Assembly (NCBI RefSeq): GCF_900005765.1
Contig: NW_021628626.1
Location: 1 to 25,433 of the forward strand
DNA length: 25,433 nt
Source of the DNA: Plasmodium relictum
Taxonomy: Eukaryota > Apicomplexa > Aconoidasida > Haemosporida > Plasmodiidae
Direction: 5' to 3'
Shown: positions 12,881-21,929 of the stretch, one piece after another
Layout: the number at the start of each line of letters is the position of its first letter
How positions within the stretch are numbered: the first letter of the stretch is position 1
The notes under the pieces: model-generated
Seen by the model: the letters and a program-made list of their open reading frames with translations, nothing else
Database searches by the model: none
Told to the model about the DNA's origin: nothing
Program-made: the position numbers and the translations under genes

Positions 12881-12950
12881 TTCTTTTATTAATTGCTTAT
12901 TCAAAGACATTTCTAGAGCATTGAACACAAATTAATAAAGAGCAAGTATG
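12881..12950 (-). repeat. orphan LTR end module, degenerate
   Basis: This is a diverged end module in minus orientation: TTTTATTAATTGCTTATTCA, then TTTCTAGAGCATTGAACACA and AATTAATAAAGAGCA. The rest of the LTR is not adjacent. It mirrors the orphan at 3113-3180 across the RBP gene. Confidence 0.65.
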
Positions 12951-13108
12951 ATTATACTAATTCTTAATTTCATACTTATTTTTACTTTAAATACAAATAA
13001 ATTTATATTTATAATATTTAATTTAAGAAGTTTTTTTATTATTTCAGGGTCATTTACTTATTTTGATAAATGTATACTTTATTTTTGCGAAAAAATTAAA
13101 TCCTCTTT

Positions 13109-13162
13109 TGATTTATTAATTAACTCTTTAATTACTTTACTAGAGCATTGGCTAATAAAGAA
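13109..13162 (-). repeat. orphan LTR end module, degenerate
   Basis: TGATTTATTAATTAACTC is followed by TTTACTAGAGCATTGGCTAA, a worn copy of the LTR end module. It runs directly into the dispersed repeat at 13135-13408, whose second copy also retains an ACTAGAG...ATAATAAAG stretch. The module may therefore have been part of the duplicated block. Confidence 0.55.
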
Positions 13163-13408
13163 ATATATTAACCTGTATGCATGCCAACAAGGGATTCGTA
13201 CTTATCGAATAGCTCAAATCGTATGAAAATTAAAACTCATACGGGATCGTAACTTTTCACTTTTCAAAATTAAGTAGAAAATACATATTTTTCTTAATAT
13301 TTATACATATATTTGTGTTTGTTTTTATATTTTTTTTATAATTATTTTGTGAATTTTATTTACAAAATGATTACAGTATGTAAGGGTATATTTTTGTTAT
13401 TGAAATAT
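13135..13408 (+). repeat. dispersed two-copy repeat, copy 1 (unknown)
   Basis: Most of this block recurs at 16018-16298 at roughly 80-85% identity by eye. Shared landmarks are GCCAACAAGGG, AGCTCAAATC, TATGAAAATTAAAACTCATA and GGGATCGTAACTTTT, then a T-rich 3' part ending GTTATTGAAATAT. The GC content of the first 90 bases is well above the surroundings. CGTATG...CATACG could form a 6-bp stem here. An LTR has inserted immediately after GAAATAT. No coding frame is conserved between copies. Function unknown; strand arbitrary. Confidence 0.75.
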
Positions 13409-13857
13409 TGATTTATTAATTGCCCGCTTGATGACTTTGCTAGAGTATTAAAAAACAAATTAATAAAGAGTATGTATAAATAAATATACGTTTATATATA
13501 TATACTTGTTTTATTATATATATAATGTTTTCTTATGATGCTTAATATTTAATTTGAATTAAATTTTACTTCATCTTTTAATAGACCTATTAATTGTTAT
13601 AAGTTTTTATTTACAAAGAATCAATTTATTCTTTTAATTAAAAACATGCAAACAAATTATAACAGTTAATAAAGTCAAAACTATAATTTATCCAATGTTA
13701 TTTCAAAAATATACATTGAATATTACATAAACATTATACTTTTTCATTCTTAATTTTTTATAAATAAAAGATAATTCTTTGTTTAATTCGAAAAACAAAA
13801 ACGTCAACCAACAATCCCCAAAAAAAAAAAAAAAATAATTTTTTTTTTTTAAATTAC

Positions 13858-14377
13858 TGGTTAATAAAAGATATTATTAACCTTTTTCAGTACACTAATA
13901 GGTTACAGATCGTGTATGTACAAGTTATCCATGCACTGATTGGTCAAAAAAAGATATTATAATTTTTGTAGTACACTAAGCTAGTTTACTGTACGTGTAT
14001 GTACAAATTAGTCATATACTGACATTAAAAAAAAAAAAAAAATTTTTTTTTTTTTGGGGAATTATTGTTTATTTGTTTTTGTTTCTTCGAATTAAATAAA
14101 TAATTAACTTATAATCTTAAAAATTTAAGATATAAATATATGAATAATATTAATGTAATATTCAATGTATATGTTTGAAATAACATTGAATAAATTATGG
14201 TTTTGACTTTATTAATTGTTATAATTTATTTGTACGTTTTTAATTAAAAGAATAACTAATTCTTTGTAAATAAAAACTTTTTTATAACAGTTTAACATAC
14301 TTATTGAAAGATTCAGTAAAATTTAAATCAAATTAAATATTATACATCATAAGAAAACAATATATATATAATAAAAC

Positions 14378-14438
<61 letters not shown>

Positions 14439-14521
14439 AAAATGTATATTTATTTATATATGCTCTTTATTAATTTGTTTATTTAATACTCTAGCAAAGT
14501 CATTAAGCGGGAAATTAATCA
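13858..14521 (+). mobile_element. complete solo LTR with 5-bp target-site duplication ATTAC
   Basis: This is the clearest reference copy of the family. It begins TGGTTAATAAAAGATATTA and ends AATTAATCA, with ATTAC on both sides (13853-13857 and 14522-14526). The interrupted host LTR is continuous across a single ATTAC when compared with uninterrupted copies. TG...CA ends with a 5-bp duplication are typical of retroviral-type integrase insertion, as in Ty3/gypsy LTR elements. The terminal 83 bp are tandemly doubled (13858-13940, 13941-14023). A (TA)n tract of about 56 bp lies at 14380-14435. No protein-coding frame is present. Confidence 0.9.
14380..14435. repeat. (TA)n microsatellite within LTR
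   Basis: About 28 uninterrupted TA dinucleotides occupy the position where other LTR copies have 5-12 TA units. The length difference accounts for much of this LTR's larger size (664 bp). Confidence 0.9.
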
Positions 14522-14683
14522 ATTACAAAGATGTATATAAATAAAAATAAACAAACAAAAAAAAAATTTATATATTTTTTTTTCTTTTTTTTACTAGTGT
14601 CAGTACATGTCTAATTTGTACATATACGATCAGTAACCTAGCTTAATGCACTGAAAAAGGTTAGTAATATCTTTTATTAACCA

Positions 14684-15048
14684 GCATGTTAAACTGTTAT
14701 AAAAGAGTTTTTATTTACAAAGAATCATTTTATTCTTTTAATTAAAAACATTCATATAATTCATAACAATTAACAAAAGTCAAAACTCTAATTTATTCAA
14801 TGTTTTTTCAAAAATATACATTGAATATAATATGAACATTATACTTTTTTATTCTTAATTTTTATGAGTAAAAGTTAATTCTTTATTTAATTCGAAAAAT
14901 AAAAATGTCAACCAACAATCCCCAAAAAAAAAAAAATAATTTTAATTTTTTTTTTTAACTAGTGTCATTGCATGGCTAACTTGTACATACACAACTAGTA
15001 AACTAGCTTAGTATACTACAAAAGGTTAATAATATCTTTTATTAACCA
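14684..15048 (-). mobile_element. partial solo LTR (minus orientation)
   Basis: The piece abuts the preceding LTR without a gap. It begins inside the family at ATGTTAAACTGTTATAAAAGAG and runs to ATCTTTTATTAACCA. The end module and the TA-rich third are missing. It has the short-form terminus, including the GCATGGCTAACTTGTA box. Confidence 0.82.
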
Positions 15049-15659
15049 GATGAATAATATTTAATTTGAATTAAATTTAACTGCATCTTTTAATAAATTT
15101 AAACAAATTAATAAAGAGCATGTATAAATAAATATAAGTTTTATATATATATATATTTGTTTTGATTATTTATATAATGGTTTCATATGATACATAATAT
15201 TTAATTTGATTTAAATTTTATTGCATCTTTTAATAAATATGTTAAATTATTATAAAGGAGTTTTTATTTAAAAAGAATAAGTATATTCTTTTAATTAAAA
15301 GAATATATATATTTTATAACAATTAACAAAAGTTAATCTCTAGTTCATTCAATGTTATTTCAAATATATACATATTGAATATTACATAAACATTATATCG
15401 TTTCATTTATTAAGTTTATATGTAAGTAAAATTAATTCTCTTTTTAATTCGAACAAATGTCAACAGACAAAAAAAAATAATTTATTTATTTTTTTAATTA
15501 CAAAGGCGTATATACAATAAAAATAAACAAAACAAAAAAAAAAATATAAAGTTATTTTTTTTTTTTTTTTTAACTAGAGTCAGTGCATGGCTAACTTGTA
15601 TATACACGATTAGTAAACTTAATGTACTATAAAAGGTTAATAACATCTTTTATTAACCA
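15049..15659 (-). mobile_element. solo LTR with rearranged 5' end
   Basis: 15049-15103 is a displaced internal piece (ATATTTAATTTGAATTAAAT, then ATCTTTTAATAAA). It joins TTTAAACAAATTAATAAAGAGCATG, after which the LTR is continuous to CATCTTTTATTAACCA at 15659. The outermost part of the end module (TGATTTATTAATTGCC) is missing. The repeated TTTAATAAAT at the junction suggests replication slippage or recombination between adjacent LTRs. Confidence 0.78.
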
Positions 15660-16017
15660 CATATATTAGTTATTATTGTTTTAGATGCATTTGTTTACTT
15701 TAATAAAAATGCACCTTTATTTTTATTTTAAATCAAAATCTTCATTAAAGTCGTTTAATATGTAAAATAAATAAATAGCGCAAACAAAAAATATAACCTC
15801 TAATTAGTAGCAGTCTTTTGAAAACACGTAAAAATTAAACACTGATAAAATAAAATTCCTTTTTTTCTTTTAAAACTTCGAATTCAATTTTTTTTTTTTC
15901 ATCATTTAAGAATTAATTATATTTGAAGATATAATTTTTATATTCAAAAAATTCATAAAATTAGATCATTAAAATCTCTCTTATAAAAAAAAAAACCCTT
16001 CTTTTTAATATTCCAAA
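15660..16017. other. intergenic DNA with a possible minus-strand coding scrap
   Basis: No gene is intact. On the minus strand, 15803-15723 reads as a 26-codon tail with a hydrophobic stretch (VIFFVCAIYLFYIL) followed by an acidic end (NDFNEDFDLK) and a stop, like the end of a membrane protein. An in-frame stop lies just upstream and no larger frame supports it. It may be a gene remnant or chance. Confidence 0.25.
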
Positions 16018-16298
16018 CTAGAGAACTTAATTTGGATAATAAAGGTATATATTAATTGTATGCACGCCAACAAGGGGTGCATATTATTGAAAAGCTCAAA
16101 TCATATGAAAATTAAAACTCATAGGGGATCGTAACTTTTGACTTTTCGAAAGTGTTTAAATAAAAAATACATATTTTTCTTAATATTTATATATATATAT
16201 TTGTGTTTGTTTTTATTTTTTTTTATAATTATTTTGTGACTTTTATTTACAAAATAATTATTACAATTTATAAGGGTACATTTTTGTTATTGAAATAT
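16018..16298 (+). repeat. dispersed two-copy repeat, copy 2 (unknown)
   Basis: This is the second copy of the block at 13135-13408, with the same landmarks (GCCAACAAGGGG, AGCTCAAATC, CATATGAAAATTAAAACTCA, GGGGATCGTAACTTTT). It continues into ATATATATAATG at the point where copy 1 is cut by an LTR, so this copy preserves the pre-insertion sequence. The putative stem seen in copy 1 has a mismatch here, so a conserved RNA structure is not supported. Confidence 0.75.
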
Positions 16299-16553
16299 AT
16301 ATATAATGAAAAATATTTATAGCAAAGAAAGGAAGAATTTTTCAAAGAAAAAGCATATATGATTAATTAAATAAATGCATATAAAATGTTACAAAAATGT
16401 TATACGAGAATACATTTTTATTATACATAATATGTTTAGTTTTTATTTAAGAGTTTTGTTATATGTTGTATATGTATTTAACTCCTAAAGAATAATATAC
16501 TTAAATAATTTAACTTCATTAAACTTCACTGTAACTTCAAAATTTTCATTATT
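16299..16553. other. AT-rich intergenic DNA, no gene seen
   Basis: An 18-codon frame at 16306-16362 (MKNIYSKERKNFSKKKHI) is too short and unsupported to call. Nothing else was recognised. Confidence 0.5.
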
Positions 16554-16653
16554 CTAATTAAAAGAATATCATTAGATCTTTATCTACATACTCTTTATTA
16601 ATTTGTCTCTTTAATACTCGAGCAAAGTCATTCAATAGGCAATTAATAAAACA
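16554..16653 (+). repeat. truncated LTR 3' end
   Basis: The fragment has TAATTAAAAGAATATCATTA joined to CTCTTTATTAATTTGTCTCT and the end module up to GCAATTAATAAAACA. The intervening LTR interior is deleted. A weak second end-module-like string (TTATTGAACACC, TAATTAATAAAC) follows at about 16668-16695. Confidence 0.65.
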
Positions 16654-16789
16654 ATATTCTAATCAAATTATTGAACACCTAATTAATAAACAAGCATTTC
16701 ATTTATTATATTGTTTGCTTAATAAGTGATACATTTAATCTTATATATATTTTTTATTGCATAATAATATTAATTAAAAAAGATTATTA

Positions 16790-18180
16790 AAATTTTTTTT
16801 TATATTTTTTTTTGATTCGTTTGTACATTAATATAATGTAAATTACTAAAAGAGATAAAGTATATATAAATCGAATGCTTTGTGTAAAGTTAGACAATTT
16901 TTAATGCTACATATAATATACATGAATAAAATGATAAAACAAAATTAAGGGATGATAAAACTAATTTTAAATTACTTTTACATTTGTCATGAATTCTCTC
17001 ATTAAATTTTTTTTTTTATTTTTCTCTTTTATCTCAATTACATTTACATGTTTTAAATTTATATTTTCATTTATTTTATTTTTTTCTTTTCTTTATTCTA
17101 GATCTAATTCTATCATTATTTGATATTGACAAAATTTTAATACATCTTTTCTTTTTTTTCTTATATCTTTATTTTCTTCTAAGTATTATTTAGCTTCTAA
17201 ATCTAATGTACTTTTTAAATAATTTTTGTAATTCCACAATATAAAGGAAGATACTTAAGTGGTAAGAAAGCATTCAATATTTAGTTAATAGAAGAATGTT
17301 ATTAATCTTTTTAAATATAAAATTAGCTTACTAGTTGGGAAAATATAAGTCATTCATGCATTAATACTAGTTATAAAAATATATATATATATATAGCTGT
17401 ATTTTTTTTTATACATCTTTGTAATTTAAAAAAAAAAAAAGATTTAATTTTTTTTTTGTATTATTAATGTTTTTGAATTGAAATATTATTAATTTTTAAT
17501 TGAAAAATAAAAATTAACGTTTAAACAATATGTTTATGTCGTATTTGATTTGTATGTTTTGAAATAACATTGAATGACTTAGATTTTAATTAAGTTTTTT
17601 GTTATAAATTTTTTGTGTTTTTAATTAAAGGAATATGCATACTCTTTGTAAATAAAAATACATTTATAAAAGTAAACATATGCTTTCTAAGCAATAAATA
17701 ATTGTTTAATTCAAATTAAATATTATTTATTATAAAATGCTATTATATATATAATAAAATAAGTATATATATATAAAAATCCGTATATTTAGTTATACAT
17801 GCTCTTTATTAATTTGTTTGTTTAATACCCTAGCAAAATCATTAAACAGGCAATTAGTAAATCATATATTTAAAAGAAAAACAAAAAAGGTTTTTTTAAT
17901 ACTAATAAAATTATAATTTAAAAAAATAGTAGTAACAAAAAAAACATAAATATTTTTAAGTATTATTATTATCTTACATTATTAGAACATCGTAATATCT
18001 AAATTAAAAGGTTAAATGTAGAAAACATTATAAGAGAATTTAATATATTTTTTTTTCTTTTTTATTGTATATTTTTAAAGTTGCCATATTTGTAGTAATA
18101 AAGCCCTTAGATAAATGAGTATAGTACCTATAATGTATCTTAATATTAGGGGTAATCATATTATAATTTTTTCTGTTTAT
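16790..18180 (-). pseudogene. exported-protein pseudogene, paralogue of the gene at 19786, split by an LTR
   Basis: On the minus strand this region aligns with the intact PEXEL gene at 19786-20574, including its intron. Exon 1 remnant: about 18180 to 17978, sharing KIYNKKEKK and the donor context TTCTAATAAT|GTA. The intron starts at 17977 and is interrupted by the LTR 17282-17864. Exon 2 remnant: 17236 down to about 16790, starting WN and sharing the register of LK..L.L..K..L.ENK.I.K.R and CKxNxKLVL.S. Damage includes frame loss and a TGG-to-TAG change in exon 1, TAA at 17188-17186, a second TAA, and a frameshift near 16985. The first exon 2 stop replaces the Arg of the PEXEL (now stop-YLEE against RSLAE). 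The gene is clearly dead. It lies head-to-head with the intact paralogue. Confidence 0.82.
17282..17864 (+). mobile_element. full-length, diverged solo LTR inside a pseudogene intron
   Basis: This 583-bp element starts TAGTTAATAGAAGAATGTTA (decayed TGGTTAATAAAAG...) and ends CAATTAGTAAATCA. It has many more substitutions than the other complete copies, so it is probably old. It sits in the intron of the minus-strand pseudogene. Flanking AATAT (17276-17280) and TATAT (17865-17869) match at 4 of 5 and may be a worn duplication. Confidence 0.83.
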
Positions 18181-19785
18181 TTTTTTTTAAAATTAAAATA
18201 TTTCTTTTTAAAAAAGTTAAATTTTTATTTCTTAGGTTTTTTTATGTTTTAGAAGAAGGATGATCAAATGATATAAATAATTTAAAAGAATCGCTTTAAA
18301 TGTGAAAAGGCGATTAACTTTTATTTTTAATTTTTTTTTATATTAAAAAAAAAAACTTTTAAAAAAAAATTTTATATATGCGTATTTATAAATTATGTTG
18401 TTATATTGTAGAGAATAAATATATTAGAGCAAAATATTTTAAAGTTATTACTTTTTCATATGGTTTAGTGCTCATTTATATCATATTATTAACACTATAT
18501 ATTAATGCATGCATATATATGTTAATTTAAAAATTAATAAACTCCCACATTCATTAAAAAATGTTTTAACAATCAATTTAATAAATCAGCATCTTTATTA
18601 ATGTTAAATTCTATTTTATATTAATATATTTTATTTTCTTAGTTATAATTTCTTTTTTAATCATAGTTGTATGCATAAATATATGGTAGATATTATTTTT
18701 GACCTGTCATTTATTTTTATTTAAACATTATAATTTTTTTTTGAAAAAATATGCATATGTGTGTGCTAAATTTTATATTTATTTGTAATTTTTCATCATA
18801 ATTAAAAAGTTAATACATCGCAAAGTCACTATATTATTATTAAAACAATAATGAAATTATTATTGATTGCATTCCTAACGTGGATTTCATATCATATTTT
18901 TTCTTTATAAATCTAATTATTAAAATATAATTACTTCTATTTTTACAATTGTTATAAGTGCATGTATTCCTTTTATATTTATATATTTTTTTAATTTTTT
19001 CTCTTTTTTTTTCCTGGGTATTTTTATTACCATTAAATAATTTTTTTTATAAAAAAATTGATATATGCAGAAATTTTTAATTTTAATTTTGTTTCTTCAT
19101 ATATAAAAATTTTTTTTATTATATTACACATCATTGTAATGATATATTATAATAAAAGATAAAACTATAATTTATAATCTCTATTATAATATAAAAAGAA
19201 TCATTAGTTATATGATCTTTAAAATTTATTTAACATATATATCTTAAAAATCTACGGAATTATTATCACCATATTTATGATTTAAATTATAAAGTAATTA
19301 TTTTTATATTTTCTGTTTATACTTTCGGTTGTTACTAGAATTAATAATGCGTATATATATACCTTAAGTACAACAAGAATATAATTTAATTAAAATTTTA
19401 AATTGTATAAATATTATTCTTATTTTACTATTTGAATTATATGTTTTTTTTTTTTTTAAAGCAAATAAGAAGTTAGAAATACTCAATTGTTATTTTAAAA
19501 GAAATTTTAAAAAAATACTCAATTTTCAATCTTATTACATATTTAATGTGTACATTTTTAACAATTTATTCATTGATTCTATTTCAATAATATTAATACA
19601 TAACATTTTTATAAATATTTTAGATGGAAAACTAAATAAAAAGTTTTAATGTTATTTTTTTTCTTAAATATTTTAACATTTATTATTTTAACAGAGTTTT
19701 AAAATTCTTATAATTTATTTTTTATCTAAACTTATTAATATTAATTATACCTAAAAATAACTAAATTTATAATAATAAAAAAAAA
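18181..19785. promoter_or_regulatory. intergenic region between divergent paralogues; promoter of the exported-protein gene
   Basis: The region has no LTR and no supported gene. It must hold the promoter of the gene at 19786, and formerly that of the pseudogene. A TGCATGCA octamer lies at 18506-18513. That sequence is the known target of the ApiAP2 factor AP2-EXP, which controls exported-protein genes in P. falciparum; it is about 1.3 kb upstream of the start, so a role is only inferred. A 19-residue hydrophobic frame (MKLLLIAFLTWISYHIFSL, 18851-18910) resembles a signal-peptide exon but has no partner exon that I can find. Confidence 0.4.
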
Positions 19786-20574
19786 ATGAGAAGGAGAAGT
19801 AATTTTATCTGGAACATTTGTGTAAATTCTGGGTACTATTCCTATATAGGTGAAGATTGTATTGTTAAAGATATGTCAGCTTCAAAAATATACAATAAAA
19901 AAGAGAAAAAATATACATTAAATTTTTTTATATTTACCTTTTTAATTTGGATACTACAGTGTTCTAATAATGTAGGATAATAATGATAGTTAAAAATATA
20001 TATGTTTTTCTTGTTATTACCATTTTTTTGAATTAAAATTTTATTAGAATAAAAGAAGCATTTTTTATAATTCTGAATATATTTTTTGCTATTTTAGTGG
20101 AATTCTTGCAGATCATGGAATCACGAAAGTGACTTAAAAAATGTGCTAAATTTAGGAGATAAAAGATCATTAGCGGAAAATAAGGGTATAATAAAACAAA
20201 GAAGCGAAGGATTAAAATTATACGAAGAACAAGATATAATAGAGGTAAATTTAGACTTAGAGAATAAACAAATTGGAATAGGGGAAAATATAGATGCAAA
20301 ACAAGAAAATGAACAAGAGGAAAAAGGGGAAAATAAAAAATTAAAATTAAAAGAAAGTATTTTGGAAAAGTGTAAAAATAATTTCAAACTAGTTCTTTTA
20401 TCTATTCTTTTTATCCTATCTTTTATTTCACTTATATTTATTTTAATTGATTATTTTGATCTTGATTTGCAAAGGTTTTTGTGGGTTATTAGATCTTCTA
20501 AAATATCTATTTTAATACTTTCATTCCTTACATTGTACGAGCAAATAAAAAAAAAACGTAATAATAAATCTTAA
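19786..20574 (+). CDS. PEXEL-containing exported protein with C-terminal membrane segments, two exons
   Basis: Exon 1 is 19786-19971, the intron 19972-20097 is GTAGGA...ATTTTAG, and exon 2 is 20098-20574. This gives 220 residues plus TAA with the splice between codons. Residues 46-59 (NFFIFTFLIWILQC) form a recessed hydrophobic signal. The PEXEL export motif RxLxE is R85-S-L-A-E89, shortly after the splice site, as in many Plasmodium exported proteins. A charged Glu/Lys-rich stretch follows (91-158). Two hydrophobic segments are at about 159-180 and 197-209, with a short basic tail. The layout recalls small two-exon, two-membrane-segment exported families such as Pfmc-2TM, and the subtelomeric fam families of avian malaria; I cannot assign the family. 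A decayed paralogue on the opposite strand (16790-18180) conserves the exon-intron structure, which supports this model. The substrate or partner is unknown. Confidence 0.86.
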
Positions 20575-20661
20575 GTAACATTTCTAATGAAAACTATTGA
20601 ACATTAAAAAAGAGGAATATACAGTATAAGATTAAACTTATCTTAAATGCTACTATAGTCC

Positions 20662-20760
20662 TGATTTATTAATCATATTCTCAATGAAATATGAAAGATA
20701 TTTAACAAACAGTTTCATAAATAATATGTTGATTAATAAAAGACATATTAACCTTTTATA
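20662..20760. repeat. decayed LTR termini
   Basis: TGATTTATTAATCATATTCT at 20662 resembles the LTR end module. TGATTAATAAAAGACATATTAACC at 20730-20753 resembles the opposite LTR terminus, including its hairpin. Only the two tips are present, probably remnants of separate LTRs. Confidence 0.5.
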
Positions 20761-20796
20761 AAATAATATCTGGTTCTTCATAAGATAAATGATGAG

Positions 20797-21327
20797 TTAG
20801 TCATTAAGTAATTATTCATTCAATGACTTTTCTAAAGTATTCAACCAAACTAATTAATATAGAACATGTGGATATACCTCTATTGGTTTTAATTATTAAA
20901 ATTACTTTATTTAATCTAGTAATACGTAAATTTTATACATACAATTTACATAAATGAGCAATTTATTTTTTAATAAGCATTTATTTATTTTAATAAAATC
21001 ACAATTTTGTTTTTTTATTAAAAACATAAACCCGCATAAGATTATTGATTATATAAATTTATTAACTAAAGCAAAAAAAAAAAAATTTAACTATAGTTAT
21101 TAATTGTATTTCTAAAAAATACATAAAAATTAACTATTAGTGAAAACAGAATTCTTCTTGTTTTTCTTTTTTAATATTAAATTTAACTTCTTATTTTAAA
21201 ATTTAATTCGACAACAAAATTTTACAAAAAAATAATTTTTTTTTAAATAAATAAAAATAAAAATAAATTTTACAATAACAATATATATACAAGAAATAAA
21301 TTAACATACTTTTTTTTTCTTTTTTAG
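20797..21327 (-). mobile_element. old, degenerate solo LTR (minus orientation)
   Basis: The order of landmarks follows the family: end module (AATGACTTTTCTAAAGTATTCAACCAAAC), TTTAATTCGACAACAAAATTTT, A-rich/T-rich tracts and TTTTTTTTCTTTTTTAG. Many substitutions and indels are present. The terminal TTAACCA part is missing, replaced at 21328 by coding-like sequence. Confidence 0.6.
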
Positions 21328-21350
21328 CTGAAGAATAGTATCTGGAAAGC
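21328..21350 (+). pseudogene. integrase-like coding remnant, part before the LTR insertion
   Basis: Seven complete codons (LKNSIWK) plus GC, the first two bases of a Gcn codon, are read in the same frame as 21935-22022 if the LTR 21351-21929 and one AAAGC are ignored. See the entry at 21930-22048 for the assignment. Confidence 0.55.
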
Positions 21351-21929
21351 TAATTAATAAAATATGTTATTAACCTTTTGTAGTACCCTAAGCTAGTTTA
21401 CTAGTCGTGTATGTAAAAGTTATCCATGCACTGACTCTAGTTAAAAAAAAAAAAATATAAAGTTATTTTTTTTTGTTTGCTTATTTTTTATTTATATACA
21501 TCTTTGTAATTAAAAAAAAAAAAAAATTAAATTTATTTTTTTTTTTTATTGACGTTTGTTTTTCGAATTAAATAAAGAATTAACTTTTACTTATAAAAAC
21601 TTAATATATAAAACGAATGATGTTTATGTTATAATTAATGTATATTTTTGAAATAACATTGAATAATTTAAAGTTTTGACTTTATTAATTGTTATAATTT
21701 GTCTGTATGCTTTTAATTAAAAGAATAACTTATTCTTTGTAAATAAAAACTCATTTATAACAATTAATAGGTCTATTAAAAGATGTAGCAAAATTTAACC
21801 TATATTAAATATTATGCATCATAAGAAAACTATATATATATATAAACGTATACTTAGTTATACTTGCTCTTTATTAATTTGTTTTTTTAATACTCTAGCA
21901 AAGCCATTAAGCGGGCAATTAATAAATCA
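21351..21929 (+). mobile_element. complete solo LTR with 5-bp target-site duplication AAAGC
   Basis: The 579-bp element starts TAATTAATAAAATATGTTAT (TGG mutated to TAA) and ends GGCAATTAATAAATCA. It is flanked by AAAGC at 21346-21350 and 21930-21934. It has the short-form terminus with one terminal block. The flanking coding-like frame is in phase across it. Confidence 0.9.

Larger units (their letters stand above)
13409..14683 (-). mobile_element. solo LTR interrupted by a nested LTR
   Basis: The outer LTR runs from TGATTTATTAATTGCCCGC to CTTTTATTAACCA, interrupted at 13858-14521 by a plus-orientation LTR. With the insertion and one ATTAC removed it is about 606 bp. It inserted into the end of the two-copy repeat, after GAAATAT. 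The downstream flank (GCATG) does not repeat the upstream AATAT, so one side has been rearranged. Confidence 0.85.

Noticed and set aside
12739-13226. Two hydrophobic plus-strand frames after the RBP stop
   Set aside because: They overlap AT-rich flank, LTR end-module fragments and the two-copy repeat; neither frame is preserved in the second repeat copy.
13167-13260. tRNA or RUF6-like Pol III gene in the two-copy repeat
   Set aside because: GGGATTCGTAC and GGGATCGTAAC vaguely recall a B box, but there is no A box at proper spacing, no cloverleaf, and the strings differ between copies.
14380-14435. (TA)n tract as a centromere or origin
   Set aside because: It occupies the same position as shorter TA runs in other LTR copies, so it is a microsatellite expansion within one LTR.
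20033-20387. Minus-strand frames opposite the exported-protein exon 2
   Set aside because: Antisense shadows; the plus strand has splice sites, a PEXEL and a homologous pseudogene supporting it.
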